A stretch of 64,000 bases of DNA, from assembly GCF_013283645.1 (NCBI RefSeq), contig NZ_JABEKV010000001.1, positions 446,699-510,698 on the forward strand, given 5' to 3'. The stretch is from Sinorhizobium psoraleae. GTDB lineage: Bacteria > Pseudomonadota > Alphaproteobacteria > Rhizobiales > Rhizobiaceae. Shown here one piece after another: positions 53,877 through 63,400 of this stretch (position 1 is the first letter of the stretch; every line of letters begins with the position of its first letter). The notes beneath the pieces were generated by a model that was not told the DNA's origin, did no database searches, and worked only from the letters and a program-made list of their open reading frames with translations. The position numbers were made by a program, and so were the translations under genes.

Positions 53877-54487
53877 ATGATGCCAGGCAAGGTTCTCAGG
53901 GGTGGCGTTGCTCAGCCGTTGGCCATTGCCTTATTCTCCGTCGCGCTTGCTGGTATCGCGACTCTCGTCGGATTGGAACGTCAGCCGCGGCAGTATCGGA
54001 TAGACCCTCCGGTAGCAGCCGCCCTTGACGAGTTGCGCCTGATGCCGACCGGCATCGGCGGTGCGCCCCCCGAGGTCTATTTCGCGCTCTACAAGCCGTA
54101 TGAAACGAGCGCGTATGATCTGAGCCAGGGCAAGCGGCTCTATTCCTGGTTCGGATGCGCTTACTGTCACGGCGACGGTCGAGGCGGCGCGGGTCCGTCG
54201 TTGATGGACGGATGGTGGTTATACGGGCCTTCTGCGGTCGCGATAGCAGCCTCCATTCGAGATGGGCGCCCGCATGGAATGCCGGCTTTTCGTAGCAGGA
54301 TGACAACGGAACAGATCTGGCAGCTTGCGGGCTATGTCCGGACGATAGGCGCCTATTCGGCTTCCTTGGCGGCTCCGAGCAGAAACGACGACAAGCATAC
54401 CCGACCGGCGGAGAATCGGGCGCGGCCGCCATTCTCTTCAACGAAGAACCGGCACCTCCGCCGTCGGAGCGAGGGCCGCCGTCTTGA
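53877..54487 (+). CDS. c-type cytochrome at the head of the second caa3 operon, probably frameshifted
   Basis: A monohaem cytochrome c with an N-terminal membrane helix (about residues 11-32) and one haem motif in FGCAYCHGDGRGG (about residue 99), followed by GMPAFRSRMTTEQIWQLAGYVRTIG. The reading frame of the haem domain then runs on to 54809, deep into coxB, with an arginine-rich, unnatural-looking tail. A +2 frame from about 54410 instead reads an acidic/proline-rich end (FNEEPAPPPSERGPPS) and stops at 54485-54487, overlapping the coxB TTG. I infer a frameshift or sequence error near 54410-54435. Two adjacent ATG codons begin it. Confidence 0.7.
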
Positions 54488-55470
54488 AGCGCAACTCGAT
54501 CCTCCTCCTGCTCGCGTTCCTGATCTCGGGATGCAGCGGTGCCCAGTCGGTCCTGGACGCCAATGGCCACGCCGCGATTGTGCTCAAGGAATTAATTCTT
54601 GCGATGGTGCTTGTCTGTTCCGCGGTGTGGTTCCTCGTGATGATCGCATTGGTTTCTGCGCTCGCGCGTCGGCGCGATCAAGCGACCGGTGCGATTTCGG
54701 AGCGGAAAGCGACCGTCGCCGTTTCCGGGGCGGTCGGCGCAACCGTGCTGGTCGTCAGTGGACTGACGATCGCCAGCTTTTATACCACCCGTGCGCTCTC
54801 CGAGGCTGAGGATCCGGAGCTGACAATCGTTGTCAGGGCGCAGCAATGGTGGTGGCAATTCACCTATGTCGATCCGCGTTCCACCCAAACCTTCGTAACG
54901 GCCAACGAGCTCCACATCCCGATCGGGAAAGATGTGCGGCTGCGGCTCGAAAGCAGCGACGTCATTCATTCCTTCTGGGTGCCAAGCCTCGCCGGCAAGC
55001 AGGATCTCATCCCGGGCCGCGAGAACATCCTGACGCTCCGCGCGGAACGACCGGGCGTCTATCGCGGCCAGTGCGCCGAGTTCTGCGGTCTGCAACACAG
55101 CCACATGGCCCTCTTCGTAATCGCCGAAGGGGAGGCCGATCACGAGCGATGGGCCGAGGGACAACGCGGAACGAGCGTGGAGCCAAGCGAGGCGGAGGCG
55201 GTCGCAGGGAAAGCCGTGTTCATGGCCAGGCAATGCGCGGCATGCCACACGATACGCGGCACCGGAGCGTCGGGAACGACCGGGCCCGACCTGACCCATA
55301 TCGGCAGCCGCCGCACCATTGCAGCGGGACTGCTCGAAAACACCCGTGGCTCGCTTGCCGCGTGGATCGCCGATCCCCAGACGCTGAAGCCCGGAAACAA
55401 CATGCCGCTGGTTCCTCTGACAAGCGACGAGCTGCGGCAGCTTGCCGCCTATATGGAGGTCCTTAAATGA
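54484..55470 (+). CDS. Cytochrome c oxidase subunit II with fused cytochrome c (caa3-type)
   Basis: A 328-residue lipoprotein-type subunit II: lipobox LISGCSG (cysteine about residue 17), two membrane helices, and the cupredoxin domain with AQQWWWQFTYVDP, VIHSFWVPSLAGK and the CuA site CAEFCGLQHSHM. A C-terminal cytochrome c domain has CAACH and the methionine in NNMPLVPLT. It starts with TTG after GCGAGGG and overlaps the next gene (ATGA). Unlike its paralogue at 25376-26374, no stress promoter precedes its operon. Confidence 0.93.
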   Translation: MKRNSILLLLAFLISGCSGAQSVLDANGHAAIVLKELILAMVLVCSAVWFLVMIALVSALARRRDQATGAISERKATVAVSGAVGATVLVVSGLTIASFYTTRALSEAEDPELTIVVRAQQWWWQFTYVDPRSTQTFVTANELHIPIGKDVRLRLESSDVIHSFWVPSLAGKQDLIPGRENILTLRAERPGVYRGQCAEFCGLQHSHMALFVIAEGEADHERWAEGQRGTSVEPSEAEAVAGKAVFMARQCAACHTIRGTGASGTTGPDLTHIGSRRTIAAGLLENTRGSLAAWIADPQTLKPGNNMPLVPLTSDELRQLAAYMEVLK

Positions 55471-57380
55471 TTGAGGACCGGAAGCGGCCGCCGCTGAGGG
55501 ACGACGGGTTGGACGATGCCGTGCTCGAACGACATCTGTCGCAAACCTGGAGTGCGTCGCCCGGCTTCTGGGGTGCGCTTGCGACGGTCGACCACAAGGT
55601 CATTGCGCGGCGCTACATCGTGACCGCATTCGTCTTCCTCATTTTAGGAGGGCTGCTGGCGATCGCGATGCGCATTCAGCTGGCCTGGCCTGAGGCGCGT
55701 TTTCTCGATTCCGACCGATACAACCAGATATTCACCACCCACGGGAGCACCATGATGTTCCTGTTCGCGGTCCCGGTGATGGAAGCCATGGCCATCTACC
55801 TCGTGCCGCTCATGGTCGGTACCCGCAATATCGCCTTCCCGCGGCTGAATGCCTTTTCCTACTGGATCATATTGATCGGCGGCCTGCTCCTGTGGATTTC
55901 CTTCGCGCTTGATGCGGCACCCGACGTCGGATGGTTCGCCTATGTGCCGCTGTCCGGACCGGAGTATGGTCCCGGCAAGCGCGCCGACATCTGGGCGCAG
56001 ATGATCACCTTCACGGAGCTGTCGGCCCTCGCGGTGGCGGTGGAGATCGTCGTGACCGTGTTCAAACAGCGCGCTCCCGGCATGTCGCTCGATCGCATCC
56101 CCCTGCTGGTATGGTCCATGCTCGTCATGGCCTTCATCGTGATCATGGCGATGCCGGCGATCATGTTCGCAAGTTCAACGCTGATCCTCGATCGCCTCGT
56201 CGAAACGCAATTTTACAATCCGGACGAAGGGGGCGACGCGTTGCTCTGGCAGCACGTGTTCTGGTTCTTTGGCCATCCCGAGGTCTACATCATATTTCTT
56301 CCGGCCGCGGGCATGGTCTCGACGATCGTCGCCACGTTCGCACGCCGCCCCGTATTCGGCTACTTGCCGCTGGTGATGGCTTTCATCGCCACCGGCATCT
56401 TGGCCTTCGGCCTCTGGGTGCATCACATGTTCGTGGTCGGTCTGCCGCGGCTCGGCGAGAGTTTCTTCACGGCGTCGAGCATGGCGGTCGCCGTACCCGC
56501 GGGGGTTCAGATCTTCTGCTGGCTGGCGACCTTGTGGCTGGGGCGGCCGGTATTCACGACATCGCTTCTGTTCGTGATCGGCTTCATCGTCACGTTTGTG
56601 ATCGGGGGCCTCACCGGAGTCATGGTCGCATCCGTGCCATTCGACACCCAGGTCCATGACACATATTTCGTAGTGGCCCACTTTCATTATGTGCTCGTCG
56701 GCGGCGCCGTCTTTCCGCTGCTCGGCGCGATCTACTACTGGTTTCCAAAAATGACGGGCCGGATGATGAGCGAAACGCTCGGCCGATGGGCCTTCGGCCT
56801 CATTTTCCTGGGTTTCAACCTGACATTCTTCCCGATGCACATCCTCGGCCTCCAAGGGATGCCGCGTCGCGTCTATACGTACCAGCCGGAGCTGCCGTGG
56901 GCAGGGCTGAACCTCTTCATCAGCCTGAGCGCGCTCGTCCTGGTTTCCGGCTTTGTCATCTTCTTCGTCGATGCTCTCCGCAGCTGGCGATCAGGCAAAC
57001 CAGCCGGACCAGACCCCTGGAAGGCGGGGACGCTGGAATGGGCAACGGCCTCGCCACCTCCGGCCTATAACTTTCGCAGGATTCCCGTCGTCGACGCCCG
57101 CGAACCTCTTTGGTCGCGCTCCGAGGCACTCGCCGTCACGAAGGGGCTGCAGGTCGATCGGCGGGAACTCATCGTAAGCAGCGTGGTCGAGGCCCTGCCG
57201 GAAGCGCGGGAATCGTCACCACGAGATTCGATATGGCCGTTCTGGGCGGCGATCGCCACTTCGATCATGCTGATCGGTTCGATTTTCACGCCGTGGGCGG
57301 TCGTCTGGGGCTCGATCCCCATCGCGGTGACCCTGATCGGCTGGTTCTGGCCGAAGGGCACGGTTGAGGACACGTCATGA
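55467..57380 (+). CDS. ctaD: Cytochrome c oxidase subunit I (caa3-type)
   Basis: A 637-residue integral membrane protein with about 13-14 helices. Key residues are the haem-ligand helix TTHGSTMMFLFAVP, the proton/CuB motif FGHPEVYIIFLP, the CuB histidines LWVHHMF and the haem pair VVAHFHYVLVGG. The glutamate of HPEVY marks the A1 type. Unlike 22857-25379 it is not fused to subunit III, which is encoded next with a four-base overlap. Its C-terminal region resembles the linker part of the fused enzyme. Confidence 0.95.
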   Translation: MIEDRKRPPLRDDGLDDAVLERHLSQTWSASPGFWGALATVDHKVIARRYIVTAFVFLILGGLLAIAMRIQLAWPEARFLDSDRYNQIFTTHGSTMMFLFAVPVMEAMAIYLVPLMVGTRNIAFPRLNAFSYWIILIGGLLLWISFALDAAPDVGWFAYVPLSGPEYGPGKRADIWAQMITFTELSALAVAVEIVVTVFKQRAPGMSLDRIPLLVWSMLVMAFIVIMAMPAIMFASSTLILDRLVETQFYNPDEGGDALLWQHVFWFFGHPEVYIIFLPAAGMVSTIVATFARRPVFGYLPLVMAFIATGILAFGLWVHHMFVVGLPRLGESFFTASSMAVAVPAGVQIFCWLATLWLGRPVFTTSLLFVIGFIVTFVIGGLTGVMVASVPFDTQVHDTYFVVAHFHYVLVGGAVFPLLGAIYYWFPKMTGRMMSETLGRWAFGLIFLGFNLTFFPMHILGLQGMPRRVYTYQPELPWAGLNLFISLSALVLVSGFVIFFVDALRSWRSGKPAGPDPWKAGTLEWATASPPPAYNFRRIPVVDAREPLWSRSEALAVTKGLQVDRRELIVSSVVEALPEARESSPRDSIWPFWAAIATSIMLIGSIFTPWAVVWGSIPIAVTLIGWFWPKGTVEDTS

Positions 57381-57979
57381 AGGAAAGAGTGGTGCTGGAC
57401 GTATCGAAACTGCCCATGCATGGCATGGGCATCGCCAGCCCAGCCTGGTGGGGAACCTGCGCCTTCATGCTCATCGAAGGCAGCGGTTTTGCCTTGGCGA
57501 TTGCGATCTATTTCTATCTGTTCAGCCTCGCTCCAAAGTGGCCGATCGATGCGCCGTCGCCGGATCTTTTCGCCGGAACCGTGCTCACGCTGCTCCTTCT
57601 GGCAAGCATCGTCCCGAATATCCTCGTGTCCCGTTGGGCGAAGGCGAGGGCGCTTGCGAAGGTTCGTATCGGGCTGATCGTGATGACGCTCCTGGAGGCG
57701 GCGCCGCTGGCGCTGCGCATCTTCGAATTTCCTGCCATGTATGTCAGCTGGGATGAAAACGCCTACGGCTCGATCGTGTGGACGCTGCTGGGGCTCCATA
57801 CCGCCCACATCATCACCGACCTCATCGATACGCTCGTCCTGACCTGCCTGATGTTCAGCCGGCACGGCGACAACACGCGCCGCTACGGCGATGTCGAAGA
57901 CAATGCCCTCTATTGGAACTTCGTGATCGTCGCGTGGCTTCCTCTCTATGTCTGTATCTACTGGGTGCCCCGCCTATGA
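57377..57979 (+). CDS. ctaE: Cytochrome c oxidase subunit III
   Basis: A 200-residue membrane protein with about five helices: WWGTCAFMLIEGSGFALAIAIYFYLF, VLTLLLLASIVPNILVS, an inner pair, and a last helix in NFVIVAWLPLYVCIYWVPRL. The conserved glutamate in LIEGSG and the histidine in LLGLHTAHIITD fit subunit III. It overlaps both neighbours by four bases. It corresponds to the C-terminal third of the fused subunit I/III in the other oxidase cluster. Confidence 0.9.
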   Translation: MKERVVLDVSKLPMHGMGIASPAWWGTCAFMLIEGSGFALAIAIYFYLFSLAPKWPIDAPSPDLFAGTVLTLLLLASIVPNILVSRWAKARALAKVRIGLIVMTLLEAAPLALRIFEFPAMYVSWDENAYGSIVWTLLGLHTAHIITDLIDTLVLTCLMFSRHGDNTRRYGDVEDNALYWNFVIVAWLPLYVCIYWVPRL

Positions 57980-58287
57980 GCATCGGGATCGCGAAATACG
58001 CAGGATTGCTTCTGGCGCCCGGCGCGTGGGCGATCAACACCGAGCTTGCTCAGATACTGCCCTACGTCGATTGCGGCGCCGGGACTTCCTGGTCGGTCGT
58101 CGCCTCGTTCGGCGCTGCGATCCTGGCACTTGCCGGCGCCCTTGTTTCCCATCGCCGTTTCGCGCAAAGCGGGCCGCGAACTAAGATGTTCATCGCCAGG
58201 CTGAACGTGCTTGTCGGTCTCGCCTTCGCCTTTGCCCTTCTTCTCCAGGGAGCGGCTACGATGCTGCTCGACCCATGCCTACGATAG
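57976..58287 (+). CDS. Small membrane protein of the caa3 oxidase operon
   Basis: A 103-residue protein with three predicted helices (KYAGLLLAPGAWAINTELAQ; VVASFGAAILALAGALVS; LNVLVGLAFAFALLLQGAATMLL). The ATG overlaps the subunit III stop, and the end overlaps the CtaG-like gene by 13 bases. The same place in the other oxidase operon is taken by the small protein at 22456-22854. Role unknown, probably assembly or stability. Confidence 0.78.
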   Translation: MSIGIAKYAGLLLAPGAWAINTELAQILPYVDCGAGTSWSVVASFGAAILALAGALVSHRRFAQSGPRTKMFIARLNVLVGLAFAFALLLQGAATMLLDPCLR

Positions 58288-59162
58288 TTGCCGCGCTGGT
58301 GTTGTCCCTTGCGGGGCCGGCTGCGGCCCATGAGACGCAGCCGCATGCCTCCGCGTTCGTCTGGAGCTTCGATCGCTGGATTGTTACGCCGATCGTTGTT
58401 GCAGGACTGCTCTACGCGTTTGGCTCCTTCAGGCTGTGGCGGCGCTCGGGGAGCGGCCGCGGCATCACTGCGGGGGGCAGTCTGATCTGGTGGACCGCAT
58501 GGCTGGTGCTCGTGGCGGCGCTGGTTTCGCCTCTGCATTTCATTGGCGAGCATCTCTTCGCCCTGCACATGATCGAACATGAGCTCGTCATGGCGGTCTC
58601 GGCACCTCTTTTCGTTCTCGCGCGCCCGGTTGGCGTGCTTTTTTGGGGGTTGCCGAGGACGATCCGGCGCCTGACGAGGCGGGCGATGAAGGAAAAGGTT
58701 GTCCTGGCCGCATGGGACTGGCTTACCCGCGGAAGCGTCGCCACTCTATTGCATGGGGCAGCGATTTGGGCCTGGCACGCTCCGGTGCTGTTCGATGCAA
58801 CGCTTGCGGATGTGACGCTCCACCGGTTGCAACATCTCAGTTTCTTCATGACAGCGCTTCTGTTCTGGTGGTCGATTTTTTGGCGGAGCGACCGGGGCCG
58901 GGCGGCGTGGCATCTTTTCCTGACCATGTTGCACACCAGCGCCCTCGGCGCCCTGATCGCGCTTGCGCCGCGCGTCGTCTATCCAGTCCAGACGCATGCG
59001 GCGCCGGAATGGGGCCTGACGCAGCTCGAGGATCAGCAATTGGCCGGCATGTTGATGTGGATGCCCGGCGGTATCATTTACGGCGGAGCGGCATTGGTGC
59101 TGCTGGCGCTGTGGATTTCAAATTCGAGCCGAGGAGGGCTTGATGCAAGCCGCTTCCGCTGA
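58275..59162 (+). CDS. CtaG-like (caa3_CtaG) cytochrome oxidase assembly protein
   Basis: A 295-residue membrane protein with an N-terminal signal-like helix ending PAAAHETQPHA and about seven helices. Histidine-rich helices LHFIGEHLFALHMIEHELVM, LLHGAAIWAWHAPVLFD and LFLTMLHTSALGALIAL match the caa3_CtaG family, linked to CuB assembly. It is larger than its counterpart at 21818-22459. Its 3' end overlaps the next cytochrome gene by 20 bases. Confidence 0.88.
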   Translation: MPTIVAALVLSLAGPAAAHETQPHASAFVWSFDRWIVTPIVVAGLLYAFGSFRLWRRSGSGRGITAGGSLIWWTAWLVLVAALVSPLHFIGEHLFALHMIEHELVMAVSAPLFVLARPVGVLFWGLPRTIRRLTRRAMKEKVVLAAWDWLTRGSVATLLHGAAIWAWHAPVLFDATLADVTLHRLQHLSFFMTALLFWWSIFWRSDRGRAAWHLFLTMLHTSALGALIALAPRVVYPVQTHAAPEWGLTQLEDQQLAGMLMWMPGGIIYGGAALVLLALWISNSSRGGLDASRFR

Positions 59163-59556
59163 CCTTAAAGCTCCCCTGATCCTGGCGAGCATCGTCGTCG
59201 TGCTGCCTTTGGTCATGGTTGCCGCCAGTGTCGTCAAGGAGAGGCAGCAGCGGCGCTCCGTGGCGGAGGCAATGACGCAGGGCGATCCATCCTTAGCGCC
59301 GCCGATCTTTCGCAGGTATGGCTGCGGCGGATGCCACGTCATTCCGGGCGTACCCGGTGCCGATGGCAAGGTCGGCGGTCCGCTTGTCGACCTGCGCGAG
59401 CGCGTCTATCTCAGCGGCGTCGTCGAGAATACGGCGGAAAACCTCATAAACTGGATCGTCTCCCCGCAGCGGTTTTCGCAACGTTCCGCCATGCCGGCGA
59501 CCGGGATCACCGAGCCGGAGGCGAGGCATCTCGCGGCCTATCTTTATTCGCAATGA
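59143..59556 (+). CDS. Membrane-anchored monohaem cytochrome c
   Basis: A 137-residue protein with one N-terminal helix (LILASIVVVLPLVMVAASVV) and a class I cytochrome c domain: haem motif CGGCH in YGCGGCHVIPG and axial methionine in SAMPATGITE. ATG 59143 follows GAGGAGGG. It closes the plus-strand oxidase operon and is likely an electron donor to, or extra subunit of, the oxidase. Confidence 0.9.
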   Translation: MQAASADLKAPLILASIVVVLPLVMVAASVVKERQQRRSVAEAMTQGDPSLAPPIFRRYGCGGCHVIPGVPGADGKVGGPLVDLRERVYLSGVVENTAENLINWIVSPQRFSQRSAMPATGITEPEARHLAAYLYSQ

Positions 59557-59558
59557 CC

Positions 59559-60533
59559 TCAAGGATGCGGTGTGGTGCGAGGCGGCAATGACTTGATGTA
59601 CCTGGCGATCGCCATTCGATCGCTTTGCGGCAGTTGCGATGTGTTGGCAACGACGTCGATCATCGTTGATCCCACTCGCCGATGATCGGGCGTCCTGCCG
59701 CTTGTTAGCATTTCCGCAAGATCGGACTCGGACCAATGGCCGATCCGCTCCGGCGTTATGTTGGGGACGAAACCGGTCCCCTCTTGATCCGGTCCTCCGG
59801 CAAAGCGAGCGCCCGGCTTGACCGCGCCGAAGATGTTGCGCGTCGAGTGACAGTCGGCGCAATGCGCGAGAGCTTCGACGAGGTAAGCTCCCCGATCGCG
59901 AACGGGGTCCCTGGTCAGGACAGCCTCCGACTTGCCTTCGTGAAAGAACAGCAGCTTCCAAAAGCCGACGCCGCGGCGGACGCGGAAGAAGACGAAGAGA
60001 TCGTGCGGCGGCGCGCGGCCGGAAACGCGCGGCAGCGTCTGCAGATATGAATAGAGGTCCCTGACGTCGTCGAGCGTCATGCCGGTGTAACTGGGATAGG
60101 GAAATGCCGGATAATAATGCCTGCCTTCCGGAGAGACGCCGCTGATCAAAGCGTTTGCCAGATCGGCGACCGACCATGATCCTATGCCGTCGACGGGATC
60201 GGGCGAGATATTGGGGACCCTGAACGTCCCGAATGGCGATGCGAGCGCGAGGCCGCCGCCGAGTTTCAGGTGATCCGGCTGTCCCGGTGTGGCATGGCAG
60301 GAGGCGCAACCTCCCGCGGCAAAGATGATCGCGCCACGCGGCGCGCTGCCCTCGTTCAACGCCGACCCGGAATCGAACTTCGGGGCCGGCATAGTCAGGA
60401 ACCAGCACGCGCCGACCGCGAACGCCGCCACAGCCAGCGCCAGCGGCCAGTTGAAGACAAGCCCCGTCAGGCCAGCCCGCAGAGAAGCAGGTCGGCTGCC
60501 GTCGGCCTCGGGAAGGGAACGTCCAGTCTCCAT
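59559..60533 (-). CDS. Membrane-anchored diheme cytochrome c (alcohol-dehydrogenase-subunit-like)
   Basis: A 324-residue protein with an N-terminal helix (FNWPLALAVAAFAVGACWFL, about residues 22-44) and two haem motifs, CASCH (about residue 73) and CADCH (about 222). The phrases VPNISPDPVDGIGSWS and FVPNITPERIGHWSESDLA are typical of the cytochrome subunits of membrane dehydrogenases. It is convergent with the oxidase operon, only two bases away. ATG 60533 is chosen; the frame is open to 60617 without a good ribosome site. Confidence 0.85.
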   Translation of the reverse strand: METGRSLPEADGSRPASLRAGLTGLVFNWPLALAVAAFAVGACWFLTMPAPKFDSGSALNEGSAPRGAIIFAAGGCASCHATPGQPDHLKLGGGLALASPFGTFRVPNISPDPVDGIGSWSVADLANALISGVSPEGRHYYPAFPYPSYTGMTLDDVRDLYSYLQTLPRVSGRAPPHDLFVFFRVRRGVGFWKLLFFHEGKSEAVLTRDPVRDRGAYLVEALAHCADCHSTRNIFGAVKPGARFAGGPDQEGTGFVPNITPERIGHWSESDLAEMLTSGRTPDHRRVGSTMIDVVANTSQLPQSDRMAIARYIKSLPPRTTPHP

Positions 60534-60759
60534 CAGCGACTTACTCGATGACCTTCGGCTGTATTTGGGCGATCGAACTTTGCGAGCGGCCCGGGCGTGT
60601 CGCTGCCCGTAGGGCAAATAAGTGCTCTTGGTTCGTCGTCCTCATGTGTTGCGTGCCGGCTTGGCCTGCAAGCTCGAATGGAAACGCTCTCCTGACCAGG
60701 TTTGTTCGCCTGGCGGCGGCGTTTGTTCGTCCTCGCTCGCGATGCACTCGGCATCGCTC

Positions 60760-60797
60760 AAAAAAGCGTGCCCGCTCGGTCAAGAGCGGGCACGCTT
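60760..60797 (-). terminator. Strong intrinsic terminator of the flavoenzyme gene
   Basis: A perfect 14-bp stem pairs 60764-60777 with 60784-60797 around a six-base loop. On the minus strand it is followed by six T (60765-60760). It lies 42 bp after the stop at 60839. The remainder of 60534-60838 shows nothing I can support. Confidence 0.9.
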
Positions 60798-60838
60798 GTC
60801 AGGTACCTCGGGGTGTGTCTGCCGCGATCGCGGAAAGA

Positions 60839-63400
60839 TCAGGTCCGGGGCTTGAGGTTTTCCGGATCGTAGAGCGGCTTGTAGCCGACGCCGGCGACTT
60901 CGACGGGATAGGTCTCGCCGAAATATTCCACCTTGAGCTTGCGGCCGACCTGGCAATGGGACCAGGGCAGATAAGCAAGCGCTATGTTCTTGCCGATCGT
61001 CGGACCGTAGGCGATCGAGGTCGTGAACGACCGGCGGCCGAGTTCATCGACGAGCGTCTCTCCGGTCTCGGGATCCATGACCGGAAGGATGCCGACCGGA
61101 TATCGGGCGACGCCCTTCGAATCGACATTGTCCGTCATGACGAGCGTGCAGAGCATCGCCGGCTGATGCGGGCGGGCGCGGTGCTCGAGATGCTTGGCCT
61201 TGCCGCGGAAGTCGGCCTCCTTGACCTTCGGGCGGGCGAGGTCGGCTTCCAAGAGGTTGTATTCGGTGAGGAGATCCGCATTCTGCAGGCGCAGGCTCTT
61301 CTCCATGCGGCGGCTGTTGGCATAGGTCTCGACGCCGAAGGCCATTACGCCGGTTGCCCGGAGCGCGTCCCAGACCGCGAGCGCATCGCCATAGGCCATG
61401 TGCAGTTCCCAGCCCTGTTCGCCGACATAGGAGATGCGGAATGCGGTCACATCCTTGCCGGCAATCCGGATCGGTTTGATCGCGGCGAAGGGGAAGTTCT
61501 CCGGCGCCAGGCCCTCGGGGTTCTCGACAACCTTCTGCAAGGTCGTGCGTGCGTTCGGGCCCCAAAGGCCGATCGTCACGTATTTCTCCGTGACGTCGGT
61601 GACCGTCACGTCAAAACCCTTGGCCTCGGCAATCCGGCGCACATAGTGGAAGTCGCGCGGGCCGGCGTCGGCGCCGTCGATCACGCGGCAGCGATCGGCC
61701 ATGCGGATGACGGTCAAGTCGGCGCGCACCATGCCCTCGTCATCGAGGAAGTGGGTGTAGATGCCCTTGCCGATATTGGCGTCGCCGCCGATCTTGGCCG
61801 CGCAGATCCATTCCATCAGTTCGACATGATCCGGGCCTTCGACATCGAACATGTAGAAATGCGACAGGTTCACCATGCCGCAATCCTCGCTCATGGCGAG
61901 GTGCTCGGCATTGGAGACGCGCCAGAAATGGCGGTTGTCCCACTCGTTCTCGCGCACCGGGATACGGTCGCCGTATTTCTCGAGCAAATGTTCGTTTGCG
62001 GCGTAGCCGTGGGCGCGCTCCCAGCCGCCGAGCTCCATGAAGTGGCCGCCGAGTTCCTTCTCGCGCTCCCAGAAGGGCGAGCGGCGCACGCCGCGGCCGG
62101 TGTCATAGGGTTCGCGCGGATGGACCGCCGGATTGTAGATTTTTCGCGCGGCCTCGCCGCAACGGCTTTCGATGAACTTCTCCTCGAGCATGTGGGGATA
62201 GAAGCGCGAATAATCGATCTTGTTGTGGTCGATGGAGGTGCGCCCGTCCGTCATCCAGTCGGCGACGAGCTTGCCGAAGCCGGGGCCGTCCTTCACCCAG
62301 ATGGCGACGCAGTACCACAGGCCCCTGACCTTCTGGCTTTCGCCGACCGAAGGCCCGCCGTCCGTCGTCACCTGCAGCAGGCCGTTGAAGGAGTGGCTTT
62401 CGTTGTAGCCGAGTTCGCCGAGGATCGGGGTCAGCTCCATCGCTCGCTCCAGCGGCTCCAGGATTTGTTCCATTTCGAGGTCGCGCTGCGAGGGCGAAAG
62501 CCGGGCTTCATGCTTTTCGAGAAGTTCGCGCGGATGGCACAGACGCGGGTTCGTTTCCTCGTAATAGCCCCACTCGATCTGGCCGCCTTCAGCGGTCGTC
62601 GGATCGCCGGTGTCGCGCATATAGGCGGAGTTGCCCTGGTCGCGCAGAAGCGGCCAGCCGATTTCCTTGCCGGTGCCCTCGAATTCGTTATAGGGGCCGA
62701 AGAAGGTCAGCGGATGGTCGACAGGCATGACCGGCAGGTCCTCGCCCGCCAATTCCGCGATCAGCCGGCCCCAGAGACCGGCGCAGACGATGACATAATC
62801 GGCTTCGATCGTGCCGCGATGGGTGACCACGCCCTTGATGCGCCCGTCCTTGATGATGAGCGACTGGGCCGGCGTGTTGGCGAAGGCCTGGAGCTTGCCG
62901 GCAGCGACAGCCTGGTCGACCAGCTTGCCGGCAACCGTCTGCGAGCGCGGAATGACAAGACCGGCGTCCGGATCCCAGAGCCCGCCCTGCACCATGCTTT
63001 CCTCAATCAGCGGGAAACGCTCCTTGATCTCGGCCGGCTCGATCAGGCGCGCACGGGTGCCGAAGGCCTTGCCGGAAGCCACCTTGCGTTTGATCTCTTC
63101 CATGCGATCGTCGTCGCCGACGCGGGCAACTTCGAGGCCGCCGACGCGGGCGTAGTGGCCCATCTTCTCGTAGAAATCGATGGAGTAGAGGGTCGTCCAG
63201 CAGGACAGGAAGTCATGGCTCGTGGTGTAACAGAAATCAGAGGCGTGCGCCGTCGAGCCGATATCGGTCGGAATGCCGGATTTGTCGATGCCGACGATAT
63301 CGTCCCATCCACGCTCGATCAGGTGATGCGCGATCGACGCGCCAACGATACCACCAAGGCCGATGATTACGACCTTCGACTTTTGCGGAAACTCTGCCAT
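60839..63400 (-). CDS. FAD-dependent oxidoreductase with GcvT domain (dimethylglycine/sarcosine dehydrogenase-like)
   Basis: An 853-residue two-part enzyme. Residues about 8-400 are a DAO-type FAD domain with the dinucleotide motif IIGLGGIVGASIAHHL and the flavin-attachment-like stretch GSTAHASDFCYTTSHD. Residues about 420-850 are GcvT-like, binding tetrahydrofolate to capture the released methyl group (LSHFYMFDVEGPD, GLWGPNARTTLQKV, SYVGEQGWELHMAYGDALAVWDAL). The expected reaction is oxidative N-demethylation of dimethylglycine, sarcosine or a similar methylamine. It is monocistronic with its own terminator and supplies one-carbon units. Confidence 0.92.
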   Translation of the reverse strand: MAEFPQKSKVVIIGLGGIVGASIAHHLIERGWDDIVGIDKSGIPTDIGSTAHASDFCYTTSHDFLSCWTTLYSIDFYEKMGHYARVGGLEVARVGDDDRMEEIKRKVASGKAFGTRARLIEPAEIKERFPLIEESMVQGGLWDPDAGLVIPRSQTVAGKLVDQAVAAGKLQAFANTPAQSLIIKDGRIKGVVTHRGTIEADYVIVCAGLWGRLIAELAGEDLPVMPVDHPLTFFGPYNEFEGTGKEIGWPLLRDQGNSAYMRDTGDPTTAEGGQIEWGYYEETNPRLCHPRELLEKHEARLSPSQRDLEMEQILEPLERAMELTPILGELGYNESHSFNGLLQVTTDGGPSVGESQKVRGLWYCVAIWVKDGPGFGKLVADWMTDGRTSIDHNKIDYSRFYPHMLEEKFIESRCGEAARKIYNPAVHPREPYDTGRGVRRSPFWEREKELGGHFMELGGWERAHGYAANEHLLEKYGDRIPVRENEWDNRHFWRVSNAEHLAMSEDCGMVNLSHFYMFDVEGPDHVELMEWICAAKIGGDANIGKGIYTHFLDDEGMVRADLTVIRMADRCRVIDGADAGPRDFHYVRRIAEAKGFDVTVTDVTEKYVTIGLWGPNARTTLQKVVENPEGLAPENFPFAAIKPIRIAGKDVTAFRISYVGEQGWELHMAYGDALAVWDALRATGVMAFGVETYANSRRMEKSLRLQNADLLTEYNLLEADLARPKVKEADFRGKAKHLEHRARPHQPAMLCTLVMTDNVDSKGVARYPVGILPVMDPETGETLVDELGRRSFTTSIAYGPTIGKNIALAYLPWSHCQVGRKLKVEYFGETYPVEVAGVGYKPLYDPENLKPRT

